Origin: Lachnospiraceae bacterium
Lineage (GTDB): Bacteria > Bacillota > Clostridia > Lachnospirales > Lachnospiraceae
Direction of reading: 5' to 3'
Assembly: GCA_910575075.1 (NCBI GenBank)
Contig: CAJTCY010000008.1
Location: forward strand, 2,501 to 66,500
DNA length: 64,000 nt
A program made the translations under genes and the position numbers. Below the pieces are notes generated by a model, which saw only the letters and a list, made by a program, of their open reading frames with translations, did not search any database and had not been told where the DNA came from. This document shows positions 1 through 8,679 of this stretch, piece by piece. Each line of letters starts with the position of its first letter. Within the stretch, counting starts at the first letter, position 1.

Positions 1-1206
1 CTCTCCAATTTCTTCTGAACAATTACTGATCTCTCCAATCGCACTCTTCAGCTCCTGCATTTTTGCGTTTCCAGTCACCAGCACGCGTCCTGCACTGGTA
101 GAAAGCTCTACCGTCTGCAAGGCTTCTGCCGCACTGTTTTCCATGCTTTGGTACATATCTCCTACCAGAGTAACGAGACTGGATACCTTGCCTGCCTGCT
201 CTGTACATCCCTCTGCAAGATCAACTGCTGCATATGCCAATTGTTCTGAACCGCTGTCAATCTGCATGGAAACTTCACGAATCGTTGTGAGCATCTCTTT
301 CATCTTTTCCCGAATTTTAAATATAGAATCTTTAATCTGCCCAAATTCTCCCACATACTCCTGTTCTACCTCAAAATTGTAATTGCCTTCCCCCATTTCT
401 TCTAAAATACTGGAAATTTCCCTGATCATGCCTGTGATATTTTCTTTCATGAGCGCAATTGCCCCAGCCATTCTGCCGACCTCACTGTCGTCCACTTCTA
501 CTGCAAGGGCCGCATGGAAATCTCCTGCCGCCAGTTCTGTCATTTGTTCTGAAACTTTTACAATAGGAGACAACAGCTCTTCTCTTGAAAATTTCACTAA
601 CTTAACAATTTTTAAAACTACATATATAAAGGAGAACAGATATAGAACCTCCACCAGCAGCTGAAATACTCTTAATCTGACTTTTGCACTCTCTACTCTT
701 TTCTCAATCTGTGAAATTACTTCATCTGTCATGCTGCTGATTTGCTGCGCTGTATTCCTGTACTCTTCTCCAAATACAAGCTTCCACGCCCCTTCTGTAT
801 CGCCATTTCCCGCAAGCTTCATTGCTTCTTCTTCCAGGGGAACCAAACCATTGGAAAGTTCTGTAATCCGATCCAGCTCAGCCCATTCTGACTTTTTGAT
901 ATTATTTTTTTTCAGACCAGCCAATGCAATATCACGATTCTTATCTTCATTCAATTCTTTCATATAATCATCATAATAATTCTTATCCCCTGTAGTTGCA
1001 TAGCATTGTACGGCAGACGTCAGTGCTTTCGAACCCAATCGGTATTGATTCAGATACGTTGTTGTCTCAAACTGTTCATCTGATACCAGACTCATCCAGA
1101 CACTGGTCCCCAGTGAAAACAACAACAGCACAACTCCTACCACAACTGCTATAAATGACTGTTTGATAATGCTTTTTAATTGAAATGACTGACTGTTTTT
1201 TTCCAT
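1..1206 (-). CDS. Methyl-accepting chemotaxis protein (3' end outside window)
   Basis: Reading the minus strand from the ATG at 1206 gives about 402 residues before the window ends. The start is preceded by AGAGGG. There is an N-terminal membrane segment (about residues 13-33), an extracytoplasmic helical ligand-binding region of four-helix-bundle type (about 34-190), a second membrane segment (about 195-210), a HAMP-like linker, and the beginning of the signalling coiled coil (EQLAYAAVDLAEGCTEQAGK). The family clusters at the cell pole and signals to CheA/CheW to steer motility. The kinase-contact hairpin lies outside the window, so integrity cannot be judged. The ligand is unknown. Confidence 0.85.
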   Translation of the reverse strand, partial: MEKNSQSFQLKSIIKQSFIAVVVGVVLLLFSLGTSVWMSLVSDEQFETTTYLNQYRLGSKALTSAVQCYATTGDKNYYDDYMKELNEDKNRDIALAGLKKNNIKKSEWAELDRITELSNGLVPLEEEAMKLAGNGDTEGAWKLVFGEEYRNTAQQISSMTDEVISQIEKRVESAKVRLRVFQLLVEVLYLFSFIYVVLKIVKLVKFSREELLSPIVKVSEQMTELAAGDFHAALAVEVDDSEVGRMAGAIALMKENITGMIREISSILEEMGEGNYNFEVEQEYVGEFGQIKDSIFKIREKMKEMLTTIREVSMQIDSGSEQLAYAAVDLAEGCTEQAGKVSSLVTLVGDMYQSMENSAAEALQTVELSTSAGRVLVTGNAKMQELKSAIGEISNCSEEIGE

Positions 1207-1462
1207 AATCTTTCCCTCTTACGATCAGATTTTCGAACATCTGCATTTATTCATATTTTTGTTGAACAATCCGATCCCTAATCTTATTTTTTGGTTAAAT
1301 TGCTTATTTATATCTTACTTTAACGAAAACAATTAGTCAAGTTGAACCATATATTTTCCCTAAAATCTTGTAAGTTTTTTCATGTATTTATGTTGTCCCT
1401 CCACATTATGTAAAGTTTACAGAAAAATATCCGATATATAATATTAAGAAACAACATGTATA

Positions 1463-1587
1463 TGGTAAAAGGATTTACCAGCAGGGTAAAGGTCAAACAC
1501 CCCGCAGCTAAGCTGAGGGGGAATGAATTTATTATTCGCAGCAAAACTGCAGGATATTTGATCCTCGCAGCCGCCGCCAAATATCCT
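1463..1587 (+). ncRNA. Candidate structured leader upstream of the coiled-coil gene
   Basis: The 520 bp between the receptor and the next gene hold no convincing gene but three inverted repeats in a row. TGGTAAA/TTTACCA pair around AGGA (1463-1480). CCCC-G-CAGC pairs with GCTG-A-GGGG (1500-1520). AGGATATTTG pairs perfectly with CAAATATCCT (1551-1560 and 1578-1587). All end about 140 bp before the start of the downstream gene, in its orientation. I do not recognise a known riboswitch class. It could be a leader RNA or an old insertion. Confidence 0.35.
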
Positions 1588-1726
1588 CGCATATCTACAG
1601 GGCATTTCGCGAGGCTGTTTGGTTTATATTTCGTTCTGGTCCATTCCAAAACAAGTGTTGCAGCCACTTAGAACCGTTGCATGCGAGAATAAATAGACAT
1701 GACCCATATCAGGGAGGATGATAAAT

Positions 1727-2542
1727 ATGAGTTTAATGATTGGCAACGTTAGTACGGAAGCTAAACTAGCTGCTTTTAAAAGCAGGAATGGAACCACAAG
1801 TGTAAAAATCCATAAGCCAAAGAAGAAAAAGAAGCGCCTGCAATACAGTTTTAAAGCAATTTCAAACCAGATTTTAATGACCAAAACTTCCAGCAGCGCA
1901 AAGCAGGTATTGACAAAAGCAAGAGGCAAAGTAGCCATGCTCAAGCGGAATCAAGATAATGACGATTATGATGCCACAGAATTAAGGCATGCCATTATTC
2001 ATGCAATGAAAATGACACGTATTGCCAAAAAACGAATGAATCACTTGGAAGAAGAGGAAATGGCAAAACATAAAAAAGCCAACGCCATTGAGCAAGATGG
2101 AAACGGCGTACCTGATCTACCTGATCCAGAGGAAGAAGATCTGGAAAAAAGTGAAGAAGAATTAAAACAAATGGTGGAAGAACTTCAGCAAATGATGGAT
2201 GAATATATGAAACAGACATCAGAAGCTATGATGGAAGAAACCGGAATGGACGAGCTGGCAGAAGAAGTTATGGTAGCGAAACAGGGCGAGATGGAACCTG
2301 AAGACCTGGAACGTCTTAAAAAGAAGCACAGATCCGACGAACTTCGGGAAATAATGGAAGCTGATATGAAATATCTTAAGGCTATGATCAACAAACTGGA
2401 GCGAGACCGGCAGGAAGCAGCAAGTGGAATTAGTAATGGTGTCACTCTGGAAATCTCCGGCGTACAAATGCCTGTCCAATCAAATGCAGCGGCGTTAGTA
2501 CCTGTTAGCGCAGAAGGCGCTAATGTAGATCTTGCGTTATAA
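1727..2542 (+). CDS. Conserved coiled-coil protein of unknown function
   Basis: The start is taken at the ATG at 1727 because AGGGAGG (1711-1717) sits nine bases upstream; the earlier ATG at 1718 touches the ribosome site. The product has 271 residues. It has a basic N-terminal third with a lysine run (KPKKKKK near residue 30), a central helical stretch, and a strongly acidic coiled-coil segment from about 100 to 230 rich in EE/EEL repeats. The tail is hydrophobic and neutral. There is no signal peptide or membrane segment, so it is probably cytoplasmic. I do not recognise a named family and can assign no function. It stands alone between a receptor and an exporter, with its own terminator. 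Confidence 0.75.
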   Translation: MSLMIGNVSTEAKLAAFKSRNGTTSVKIHKPKKKKKRLQYSFKAISNQILMTKTSSSAKQVLTKARGKVAMLKRNQDNDDYDATELRHAIIHAMKMTRIAKKRMNHLEEEEMAKHKKANAIEQDGNGVPDLPDPEEEDLEKSEEELKQMVEELQQMMDEYMKQTSEAMMEETGMDELAEEVMVAKQGEMEPEDLERLKKKHRSDELREIMEADMKYLKAMINKLERDRQEAASGISNGVTLEISGVQMPVQSNAAALVPVSAEGANVDLAL

Positions 2543-2562
2543 AATTTTATTAAGATTATCGT

Positions 2563-2632
2563 TTGGGGCGGCGGCACTAATATATTCATTCGTCAAAATG
2601 TTTGAAATTTATATTAGTGCCGCTGCCCCAAA
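2563..2632 (+). terminator. Long-stem terminator-like hairpin
   Basis: TTTGGGGCGGCGGCACTAAT at 2563 onward pairs with the 22-base arm at 2611-2632, with one G-T wobble, around a 26-base loop. It begins 20 bp after the stop of the coiled-coil gene and just before the converging exporter permease, so it may stop transcription from both sides. Confidence 0.6.
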
Positions 2633-2645
2633 TTCTTCTATTATG

Positions 2646-3860
2646 TTAATTCAGCCTCCAACATAGAATCAATAACACCGTGATTTCAACAAGCAGCAGG
2701 ACAACCAGGGGAAACACTATTATCGGCATGGTACCAACTGCTCCTGCAAGGAAAATCATAGCCGCTGGTACCATGTATTTTCTTGGGTGGTGCCATAAAT
2801 CACTCTCAATATTCCATTTACGGATAGGATAGAACCATTCCAAAAGAACGGAGCAGACGGCACTTTGCAGTGCAAAAAAAACAGCAGCAGCAATCATTAA
2901 TACATTAACACCGCCCTTCTGGATCTGTATGCTGCAAAGGAAAATCAGATCAGCAATTATATTGCATGAAAAAATAAACAGACAGTAGGGAACACAAAAC
3001 GCTTTCCTTTGGCCAGGCAGAAAACGGAACGCCTGCTCTAACGCAGTGTCACAGGAAACTAAGATACAAATCGGTGTGTTCAGAGAAAGAATGGCAAAAC
3101 CAAGCGGTATAACGAACAGGTTCTCCATTTGCTTGAAAAACAGTGGCAGCACACAAGCTGCACACCACATGATTCCAGTGTTTACCAGATAATTTTTATG
3201 CGTTTTCAAATACCGAAAAAGATAACGCCACACCGAAAAATGCCTGTGTCTTTTCATTGTTCGTTTGTTGTTATTTTTCGGAAAGCAAAAAGAGTATCCA
3301 TCCGCACATAACAGCAGAAGAATCGATGCTGCGCCATTCGCTGCAACAAGTAGAATAAACCACGGCTTGTTCCACAAACATAAAATAGCAGCGATTTCCC
3401 CACCTGTCCATAAGCTTCCTGCATACCAATATTTTTTCAGGGAAAAAACAGCGGCAGTCATAAGTATTGCATTTACCGCACAAAGAATACTCCCCAAAAT
3501 TTCCATCCAGCTCCAAACTGATACAGCCAGTAAGACGGCTAAGAGAGCTGCTGTTTTTGTTAAAAATGTATAGATTCCTAAAGCCGCTATATACGGAAAA
3601 ACAAATTTTCGCCTCTCCACAGGAAGCATAACCATACTTTGTATATTAGCGGCATTATTTTCAGAAGAAAGTGCCTGCCACATCACACCAGTAGTAACGG
3701 CCGTCGCCATAATATATAGAACTGGCAACGTTATCCGAACTTTAAAATCAGCGATGCGAAGCCCCCAAAACATAAGCAAATAAATAAAAATCGTTCGTGT
3801 TAACTTCTCATATTTTACACCAAACAGCGCCTTTGAAAAAGCTTTAAATGTCATTCTCAT
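2646..3860 (-). CDS. ABC-type exporter permease
   Basis: An integral membrane protein of 404 residues with about ten to twelve hydrophobic segments spread over its whole length and no recognisable catalytic motif. The ATG at 3860 is chosen because GGGAGG lies ten bases upstream; the reading frame extends further 5' but only into the preceding ATPase gene, with which the two genes overlap by 17 bp. The tight overlap makes it the membrane partner of that ATPase. Exporters of this make-up beside LytTR-type two-component systems often expel peptides such as bacteriocins or signalling peptides, but the substrate here is unknown. Confidence 0.75.
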   Translation of the reverse strand: MRMTFKAFSKALFGVKYEKLTRTIFIYLLMFWGLRIADFKVRITLPVLYIMATAVTTGVMWQALSSENNAANIQSMVMLPVERRKFVFPYIAALGIYTFLTKTAALLAVLLAVSVWSWMEILGSILCAVNAILMTAAVFSLKKYWYAGSLWTGGEIAAILCLWNKPWFILLVAANGAASILLLLCADGYSFCFPKNNNKRTMKRHRHFSVWRYLFRYLKTHKNYLVNTGIMWCAACVLPLFFKQMENLFVIPLGFAILSLNTPICILVSCDTALEQAFRFLPGQRKAFCVPYCLFIFSCNIIADLIFLCSIQIQKGGVNVLMIAAAVFFALQSAVCSVLLEWFYPIRKWNIESDLWHHPRKYMVPAAMIFLAGAVGTMPIIVFPLVVLLLVEITVLLILCWRLN

Positions 3861-4551
3861 AATGAAGAACCTCCCGAATATCTGCGGCATTCATCTGCCT
3901 GCGTTCAAATGTCTGCCGGATTTTCCCCTCCTCTAATACAAGTACACGGTCCGTTGTCATTGCAATGCTTTCCAAAATGTGAGAGGAAAATAGAACTGTC
4001 CCATATTCCTTATAACCGGCAATTTGCTTATACAAATATTCCGTACTTTCAAAATCCAGTCCATTGACTGGCTCATCAAGAAAAAGCAATTCTGGTTTCA
4101 GTGCAAATGCAGTGATCAGAAACACTTTCCTGCGGCTGCCAGTTGACAAATCATTCAAAAGAATATCTGTATAATTTTCAAAATGAAATCCTTGAATAAG
4201 TTCCGATACATCAGGCACTTCTTTTCTGTAAGCAGAAAAAACATAAGACAAATACTCCCAAAATGTAAAATAGCGAAAGGATGTATCCTCAGCAAATACG
4301 GTATAACGGCATAGTTTAAACTCCTGCTTTCTGAATTTGAGAGGACGTCCATGGAACCAGATCCCTTCGGAATGGAATGTGGAAATCAAACCAGAAAGCA
4401 CTTGCAAAAATGTTGTTTTCCCAGCCCCATTTAAACCAATCAAACCGACCACTTCATGCTGGCCCAATTGCAAAGAAAAATTTGATAATACTTTTCTATC
4501 ACTGTCATACCATGCACTTAAATTTTTGATTTCCAACAAAGGTTCATTCAT
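3844..4551 (-). CDS. ABC transporter ATP-binding protein
   Basis: The start MNEPLLEIKNL at 4551 has GGAGGAAAATAA directly upstream and yields 235 residues. Walker A is GLNGAGKT, the signature region reads LSTGSRRK (a variant of LSGGQ), and Walker B is LLFLDEPVNGLD. The glycine-to-threonine signature change is seen in some exporter ATPases. It powers the adjacent permease. The gene lies third in the order 58-residue membrane protein, ATPase, permease, with a 2-bp gap before it and an overlap after it. This is an operon that follows a separately transcribed sensor/regulator pair. Confidence 0.88.
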   Translation of the reverse strand: MNEPLLEIKNLSAWYDSDRKVLSNFSLQLGQHEVVGLIGLNGAGKTTFLQVLSGLISTFHSEGIWFHGRPLKFRKQEFKLCRYTVFAEDTSFRYFTFWEYLSYVFSAYRKEVPDVSELIQGFHFENYTDILLNDLSTGSRRKVFLITAFALKPELLFLDEPVNGLDFESTEYLYKQIAGYKEYGTVLFSSHILESIAMTTDRVLVLEEGKIRQTFERRQMNAADIREVLHYENDI

Positions 4552-4552
4552 T

Positions 4553-4729
4553 TTATTTTCCTCCTTTGCCGCCTTTTTCTTTTTTCCATGTAGCATAAGC
4601 AGAATACAGAAATGCACCGCCTAAAACAATATAAATAGCTGTCATTTCTAAGCTGCCAGACATCCCGCAGATAACAGCAGCGGCCAGCCAAATGAGACTT
4701 ATAATTCCACGAATAAATACATGACGCAT
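4553..4729 (-). CDS. 58-residue membrane protein at the head of the exporter operon
   Basis: A short frame with a strong site (GGAGG, eight bases before the ATG at 4729) encodes 58 residues. It has two hydrophobic segments (about 8-22 and 30-46), a basic start (MRHVFIRG) and a glycine-lysine tail (KKEKGGKGGK). The stop lies two bases before the ATPase start and the end of the gene carries that gene's ribosome site, so the two are translated together. It could be a small transporter subunit, an immunity protein or a regulator of the exporter; the sequence does not decide. It was judged real from the ribosome site, the spacing and the coherent membrane topology. Confidence 0.65.
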   Translation of the reverse strand: MRHVFIRGIISLIWLAAAVICGMSGSLEMTAIYIVLGGAFLYSAYATWKKEKGGKGGK

Positions 4730-4771
4730 AGTCCTTACCTCCTTGAATCATTCTTTGTTTGTTATGCCTCT

Positions 4772-4817
4772 ATCATAACCGAAAAACAGCAGATGTGCGG
4801 AAATGTCCATAAACGGG
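4772..4817 (-). promoter_or_regulatory. Candidate LytTR-controlled promoter of the exporter operon
   Basis: Reading the minus strand, CCCGTTTAT (4809-4817) matches eight of nine positions of the LytTR half-site pattern. TCGGTTATG further down is a weaker match overlapping TATGAT (4772-4777), a good -10. There is no recognisable -35, as expected for an activator-dependent promoter. The LytTR regulator encoded at 6173-6892 is the obvious candidate to bind here. Confidence 0.35.
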
Positions 4818-4877
4818 AGTTTTTTGGCCGCGAAAAAAGCTGCAAAACAATTTTAATTGCCTGCAGCTTAAAATGTT

Positions 4878-6176
4878 CTATTCCTTAGATATACTTTGAT
4901 AGGATAATGTGGCAACTGCTCTGAATGTGTATTCTGTATAAGAAGTCTGCACCATGCCGTCATATTTCTCTGCTGCAGTCTGAGCGCTTTTGAGCCCCCA
5001 GCCGTGCAGCCCGTGTCCATCTTTTGAAGTTTTCAGCGCACCATCTTTTTCAATTGGAGCAGCCGCATAACTATTCTCTACTTTTATAACCAGCATTTTA
5101 TTGATGCGGCGAATGGTAAGTTGAATAAACCGTTCTTCTGACGATTGCACCTTTTTTGCTGCTTCTAACGCATTGTCCAGCAAATTCCCCAATATAGCAC
5201 ATAAATCTGCACTCTGAAGGTTTGTGCCGCGGGGAAATTCCACTTGTACCAAATACCTGATCCCGCTTTCTTTTGCTGATACCGCTTTACTATTTATGAG
5301 ATAATCTACGGTATCATCTCCCGTCCACAATGTATCGGTCAATCCCTGCACTGGCATCTGCAATTCATCCAGATATTGCAGAGCCTCCTCCATTTTTTTA
5401 TGTGTCAGCAATTGGCGCAGCACACCAATATGATTATGAAAATCATGGAACAGCTTAGCGTTGATTGCGTAAGCCTTATTCAAAGTGACATAATCACGTT
5501 CCAACAATTCTGCCTGTTCAGATTTTAACCTTGCCAGTTCTTTTTCCCCCTCGTATTGCCGGTTCACATTGAATACCAGAACAGACATCATGATAACAAT
5601 TGCCATCGTCGTCCACATATTCAGTGTGTCATCCGCAATGGTCAGCACCGTCTGCTCAGCTAATGTCACACTTGCCAAAAACCCTGCTACCGCTATCACA
5701 GAGGCTAAGCGGAATGCCTCTTTGGCAGTGATTTTCGATGCTTTTAAAAGATACCATCCCAGAGTAAGCAGCAGCAAATGCAGCAAGCAGACTGCTGTCT
5801 GTCCGTATCCTGTATTAAAATCCAGAAATAATGGCGAACCAAACAGCACACCCAGCCATGCTGCTGCAAGAAACTGCCAAAAAGAAACAGTTATCTCATA
5901 AAAAATCCCGATAAACAAACTCATTCTGATACACGTCTTTTGAAAATACCTTGAGCAAACCGCAAGTAAGAGCGTTTCTGATCCCATGCGATACAAGTCG
6001 GATAATTCTATGTTGGAGAATATCACAGCCATCACAGCTGCCCCTCCCGCTGCTGCCGCCGCACCTCGTTTCTTCAGTTTTGGGGAAGAAAGCAGCTGCG
6101 AAATAAGAGATAAACCGACAATACACCGCACACTCGCAGCTGCAATATTTGAAAATAAAATAAGCCGCTCCATCAT
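4878..6176 (-). CDS. AgrC-like sensor histidine kinase (GHKL type)
   Basis: The start at 6176 gives an ATGA four-base overlap with the regulator gene, so translation is coupled. The product has about 432 residues. The N-terminal half is hydrophobic with six to seven membrane segments, typical of peptide-sensing kinases of the AgrC/ComD type. A linker with conserved FHDFHNHIG carries the phospho-accepting histidine, followed by a GHKL ATPase (ILGNLLDNALEAA as N-box, GHGLHGWGL as G-box). It passes phosphate to the LytTR regulator. No AgrD-like peptide gene is apparent next to it, so the stimulus is unknown. Confidence 0.85.
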   Translation of the reverse strand: MMERLILFSNIAAASVRCIVGLSLISQLLSSPKLKKRGAAAAAGGAAVMAVIFSNIELSDLYRMGSETLLLAVCSRYFQKTCIRMSLFIGIFYEITVSFWQFLAAAWLGVLFGSPLFLDFNTGYGQTAVCLLHLLLLTLGWYLLKASKITAKEAFRLASVIAVAGFLASVTLAEQTVLTIADDTLNMWTTMAIVIMMSVLVFNVNRQYEGEKELARLKSEQAELLERDYVTLNKAYAINAKLFHDFHNHIGVLRQLLTHKKMEEALQYLDELQMPVQGLTDTLWTGDDTVDYLINSKAVSAKESGIRYLVQVEFPRGTNLQSADLCAILGNLLDNALEAAKKVQSSEERFIQLTIRRINKMLVIKVENSYAAAPIEKDGALKTSKDGHGLHGWGLKSAQTAAEKYDGMVQTSYTEYTFRAVATLSYQSISKE

Positions 6177-6892
6177 ATATGCGTCCCCCAATATTGATTA
6201 ATCAATGCCTTCACTTCCTGCAAGTGGGTACGGCTAATTGGAAGAGAGACACCATTTTTCAGAATTGCCATTCCATCTTTGATCTGCATAATGTGTATCA
6301 CGTTTACGATACAGCCCCGGTCAATATATATAAATTCTTCTGCATCCAGTTCTCCGTAAACCTGCTGCAGACTTTTCCGAACTTTAGACACTCCATGATC
6401 AGTAAATATACCCGCATTTTTCCCCTCCCTCTCAATATAATAAATTTCCTTATAAGGGATTTTCTCAAATCGGCTGTTCGTTTGAATCGTATAAGTTTTT
6501 CCCTCTTCCAGCTGAAGCAATTTAATTGCATCCAGCAGCGCGGCTGACAGGCGTTTCTCAATATCATTTTTCGGTACATATCGAAAAATGGATAATTCAA
6601 AAGCGTCAATGGCATATTCAATATGAGAAGTAATAAAAATAATCTTTACATTCGGCAGACAGGGCTTGATTTTTTCCGCTGTCTCCATACCTGTATTGCC
6701 TGGCATTTCTATGTCCAACAAAATTAAATCGAAGAAAAAACTGTCCTCTGTAATATCATAAATCAGATTTTCACTCGTGTCATAGGCAGCAATCTTCCCT
6801 GCGGTTTTGCTCTCTATCAGACATTTTTCTACAATCTCCTTGTGCGCTATAACCGCACGATTATCATCATCACAAATTGCTATGTGCAGCAT
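6173..6892 (-). CDS. AgrA/LytTR-family response regulator
   Basis: 239 residues, start at 6892 behind GAGGTGA. The receiver domain (1-120) shows the acidic pocket CDDDN, the phospho-acceptor aspartate in LILLDIEMPG and the conserved TSHIEYA. A LytTR DNA-binding domain follows (about 135-235) with IYYIEREGKNAGIFTD and ISRTHLQEVK. Such regulators bind pairs of short direct repeats, and a candidate site lies before the exporter operon at 4772-4817. The kinase gene follows with a four-base overlap. The mildly divergent lysine region (RYVPKNDIE) is normal for this family. Confidence 0.88.
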   Translation of the reverse strand: MLHIAICDDDNRAVIAHKEIVEKCLIESKTAGKIAAYDTSENLIYDITEDSFFFDLILLDIEMPGNTGMETAEKIKPCLPNVKIIFITSHIEYAIDAFELSIFRYVPKNDIEKRLSAALLDAIKLLQLEEGKTYTIQTNSRFEKIPYKEIYYIEREGKNAGIFTDHGVSKVRKSLQQVYGELDAEEFIYIDRGCIVNVIHIMQIKDGMAILKNGVSLPISRTHLQEVKALINQYWGTHI

Positions 6893-6980
6893 TTCACATC
6901 ACCTCACTTGTAACTATCATGATACCACTTCCTGCAGAGTTATCAATTCGAAAATCCGGCAATACATTTTTATAGCAAAA

Positions 6981-7002
6981 CAGCAGAGATTTCTCTCTGC
7001 TG
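6981..7002 (-). terminator. Terminator-like hairpin after fumarase operon
   Basis: A perfect nine-base palindrome, CAGCAGAGA/TCTCTGCTG, with a four-base loop. On the minus strand it is followed by TTTT. It lies about 150 bp past the fumarase beta stop and 90 bp before the regulator start. A TATAAT-like hexamer at 7089-7094 is upstream of it, so it could also sit in the leader of the regulator transcript. Confidence 0.5.
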
Positions 7003-7148
7003 CCTTGCCCGCCTATGCAGAAACGATTTCCTTTTAACAATCGTTCTCACACGCGTCCAAATATCTTTGGCATCCCCTGCATATGCGTATTATATTGTAC
7101 AAACAGAATCTATGCCATTGTATAATTCCTTAAAAAATCTTATGTATT

Positions 7149-7757
7149 CTATGTCTCTTGCGCATATTTTTTGACTGCAGTTTCGTAAAGATTATTGCCC
7201 TCGCAATCAATAACTACAACAACAGGAAAATCTTCCACTTCCAGCTTCAGGACAGCTTCTGCCCCCAAATCACCATAACAGACCAGATCAGATTTTTTAA
7301 TACATTTCGAGAGAAGAGCACCGGCTCCCCCCACTGCCGCAAAATACACTGCCTGATTACGGACAATGGCATCTATCACGGCCTGTGTACGTTTTCCTTT
7401 TCCAATCATCGCCTTCTGACCTAAATCCAACAGTCTGGGCGCATATTTATCCATGCGGCTTGCTGTGGTGGGTCCTGCCGATCCAATGGGGCGTCCCTCC
7501 CTTGCCGGAGATGGTCCCATATAATACACTGCTGCATTTTCCAGAGGAAATGGCAGGACATCTGCCAGTTTATTTCTTCCTGCTTCATTCTGTTGCTCCG
7601 GTACAAATTGTTCCTCTGCCTTATCAAGCACTTCCATAAAACGTTTATGAGCAGCATCTCTCGCCACATAAATGGTTCCTGAAATATATACATAATCTCC
7701 TGCATGAAGCTCCTTCGTAACTTCTGCCGTAATCGGCGTTGCAATATGTTTATCCAT
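7149..7757 (-). CDS. Fumarate hydratase, class I (Fe-S), beta subunit
   Basis: 202 residues, start at 7757 after GGGAGG. It matches the C-terminal domain of iron-sulfur fumarases/tartrate dehydratases: AGDYVYISGTIYVARDAAH at the start, then YYMGPSPAR, GPTTASRMDKYAP (substrate pocket) and MIGKGKR. With the alpha subunit it interconverts fumarate and malate in the cytoplasm, in anaerobes usually as part of a reductive branch of the TCA cycle. It follows the alpha gene with a 15-bp gap. L-tartrate dehydratase is the main alternative and cannot be excluded by sequence alone. Confidence 0.9.
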   Translation of the reverse strand: MDKHIATPITAEVTKELHAGDYVYISGTIYVARDAAHKRFMEVLDKAEEQFVPEQQNEAGRNKLADVLPFPLENAAVYYMGPSPAREGRPIGSAGPTTASRMDKYAPRLLDLGQKAMIGKGKRTQAVIDAIVRNQAVYFAAVGGAGALLSKCIKKSDLVCYGDLGAEAVLKLEVEDFPVVVVIDCEGNNLYETAVKKYAQET

Positions 7758-7772
7758 AACAGCCTCCCGTTC

Positions 7773-8618
7773 CTAAATCACACGCACAACATGTCGGTTT
7801 ACATGACAGCAGATATTGACAGCAACCGGAAGACCTGCGATATGGGTAGGATATGTGTTGATATTTACTGCAAGCGCTGTCGTAGTTCCTCCCAGCCCTC
7901 CAGGCCCTATGCCAAGACAGTTGATTTTCCGAAGCATTTCTTCCTCAAGATCTTTGACATATGGAATTTGCGAATGTTCCTCTACGGAACGCGTCAATGC
8001 CTGTTTGGCAAGCAATGCACATTTCTCAAAAGTTCCTCCAATTCCTACTCCCACCACCATAGGCGGACAGGCATTAGGTCCCGCATCTTCGACTGTTGTC
8101 AGAATTGCCTGCTTCACTCCTTCGATGCCATCTGCAGGTTTCAGCATAAAAATACGGCTCATATTTTCACTGCCAAATCCTTTGGGCGCTAACGTAAGCT
8201 TCACCTTATCGCCCTCTACCATAGAATAGTGAATTACTGCCGGTGTATTATCCTTCGTATTCTCCCGTAAAATTGGATCTTTTACCACAGATTTTCTCAG
8301 AAAACCTTCTCTATATCCCTGACGCACCCCTTCATTGAGTGCTTCTTCCAGAAGCATACCGTCAAAATGAACCTCCTGCCCAATCTCGGCAAAAATCACC
8401 GCCATCCCCGTATCCTGACAGATCGGGATCATATCCTCTCCGGCAATGATAAGATTCTCCTGAAGCTGACACAAGATCTTTTTTCCTAAAGGGGCCTGTT
8501 CACTGTCTGCCGCTTTTTTCAGAGCATTATCCATATCTCTAGACAAATAATGATTTGCCTCGATGCACATTTCCCGTATGTTCTTCGTAACTTCTTCTGT
8601 CTTTATGGTTCGGATCAT
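7773..8618 (-). CDS. Fumarate hydratase, class I (Fe-S), alpha subunit
   Basis: 281 residues, start at 8618 behind GAGGAG. It has the three cysteines expected to hold the 4Fe-4S cluster, in PICQDTG, GPNACPP and INCLGIGPGG, which marks it as the oxygen-sensitive two-subunit enzyme. The C-terminal stretch GGTTTALAVNINTYPTHIAG is typical of the alpha chain. It forms an operon with the beta gene downstream. The length is normal for the alpha family. As for beta, a tartrate dehydratase role is the main alternative. Confidence 0.9.
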   Translation of the reverse strand: MIRTIKTEEVTKNIREMCIEANHYLSRDMDNALKKAADSEQAPLGKKILCQLQENLIIAGEDMIPICQDTGMAVIFAEIGQEVHFDGMLLEEALNEGVRQGYREGFLRKSVVKDPILRENTKDNTPAVIHYSMVEGDKVKLTLAPKGFGSENMSRIFMLKPADGIEGVKQAILTTVEDAGPNACPPMVVGVGIGGTFEKCALLAKQALTRSVEEHSQIPYVKDLEEEMLRKINCLGIGPGGLGGTTTALAVNINTYPTHIAGLPVAVNICCHVNRHVVRVI

Positions 8619-8679
8619 ACATTTCTCCTCTTCTATGAAACCTTCTATAAAACCATCCTGTCAACAAATTTCCATCTTT

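Noticed and set aside
1456-1671. Open frame of 71 codons on the plus strand in the leader region
   Set aside because: No ribosome site, and it overlaps the inverted repeats; the composition looks like structured non-coding DNA.
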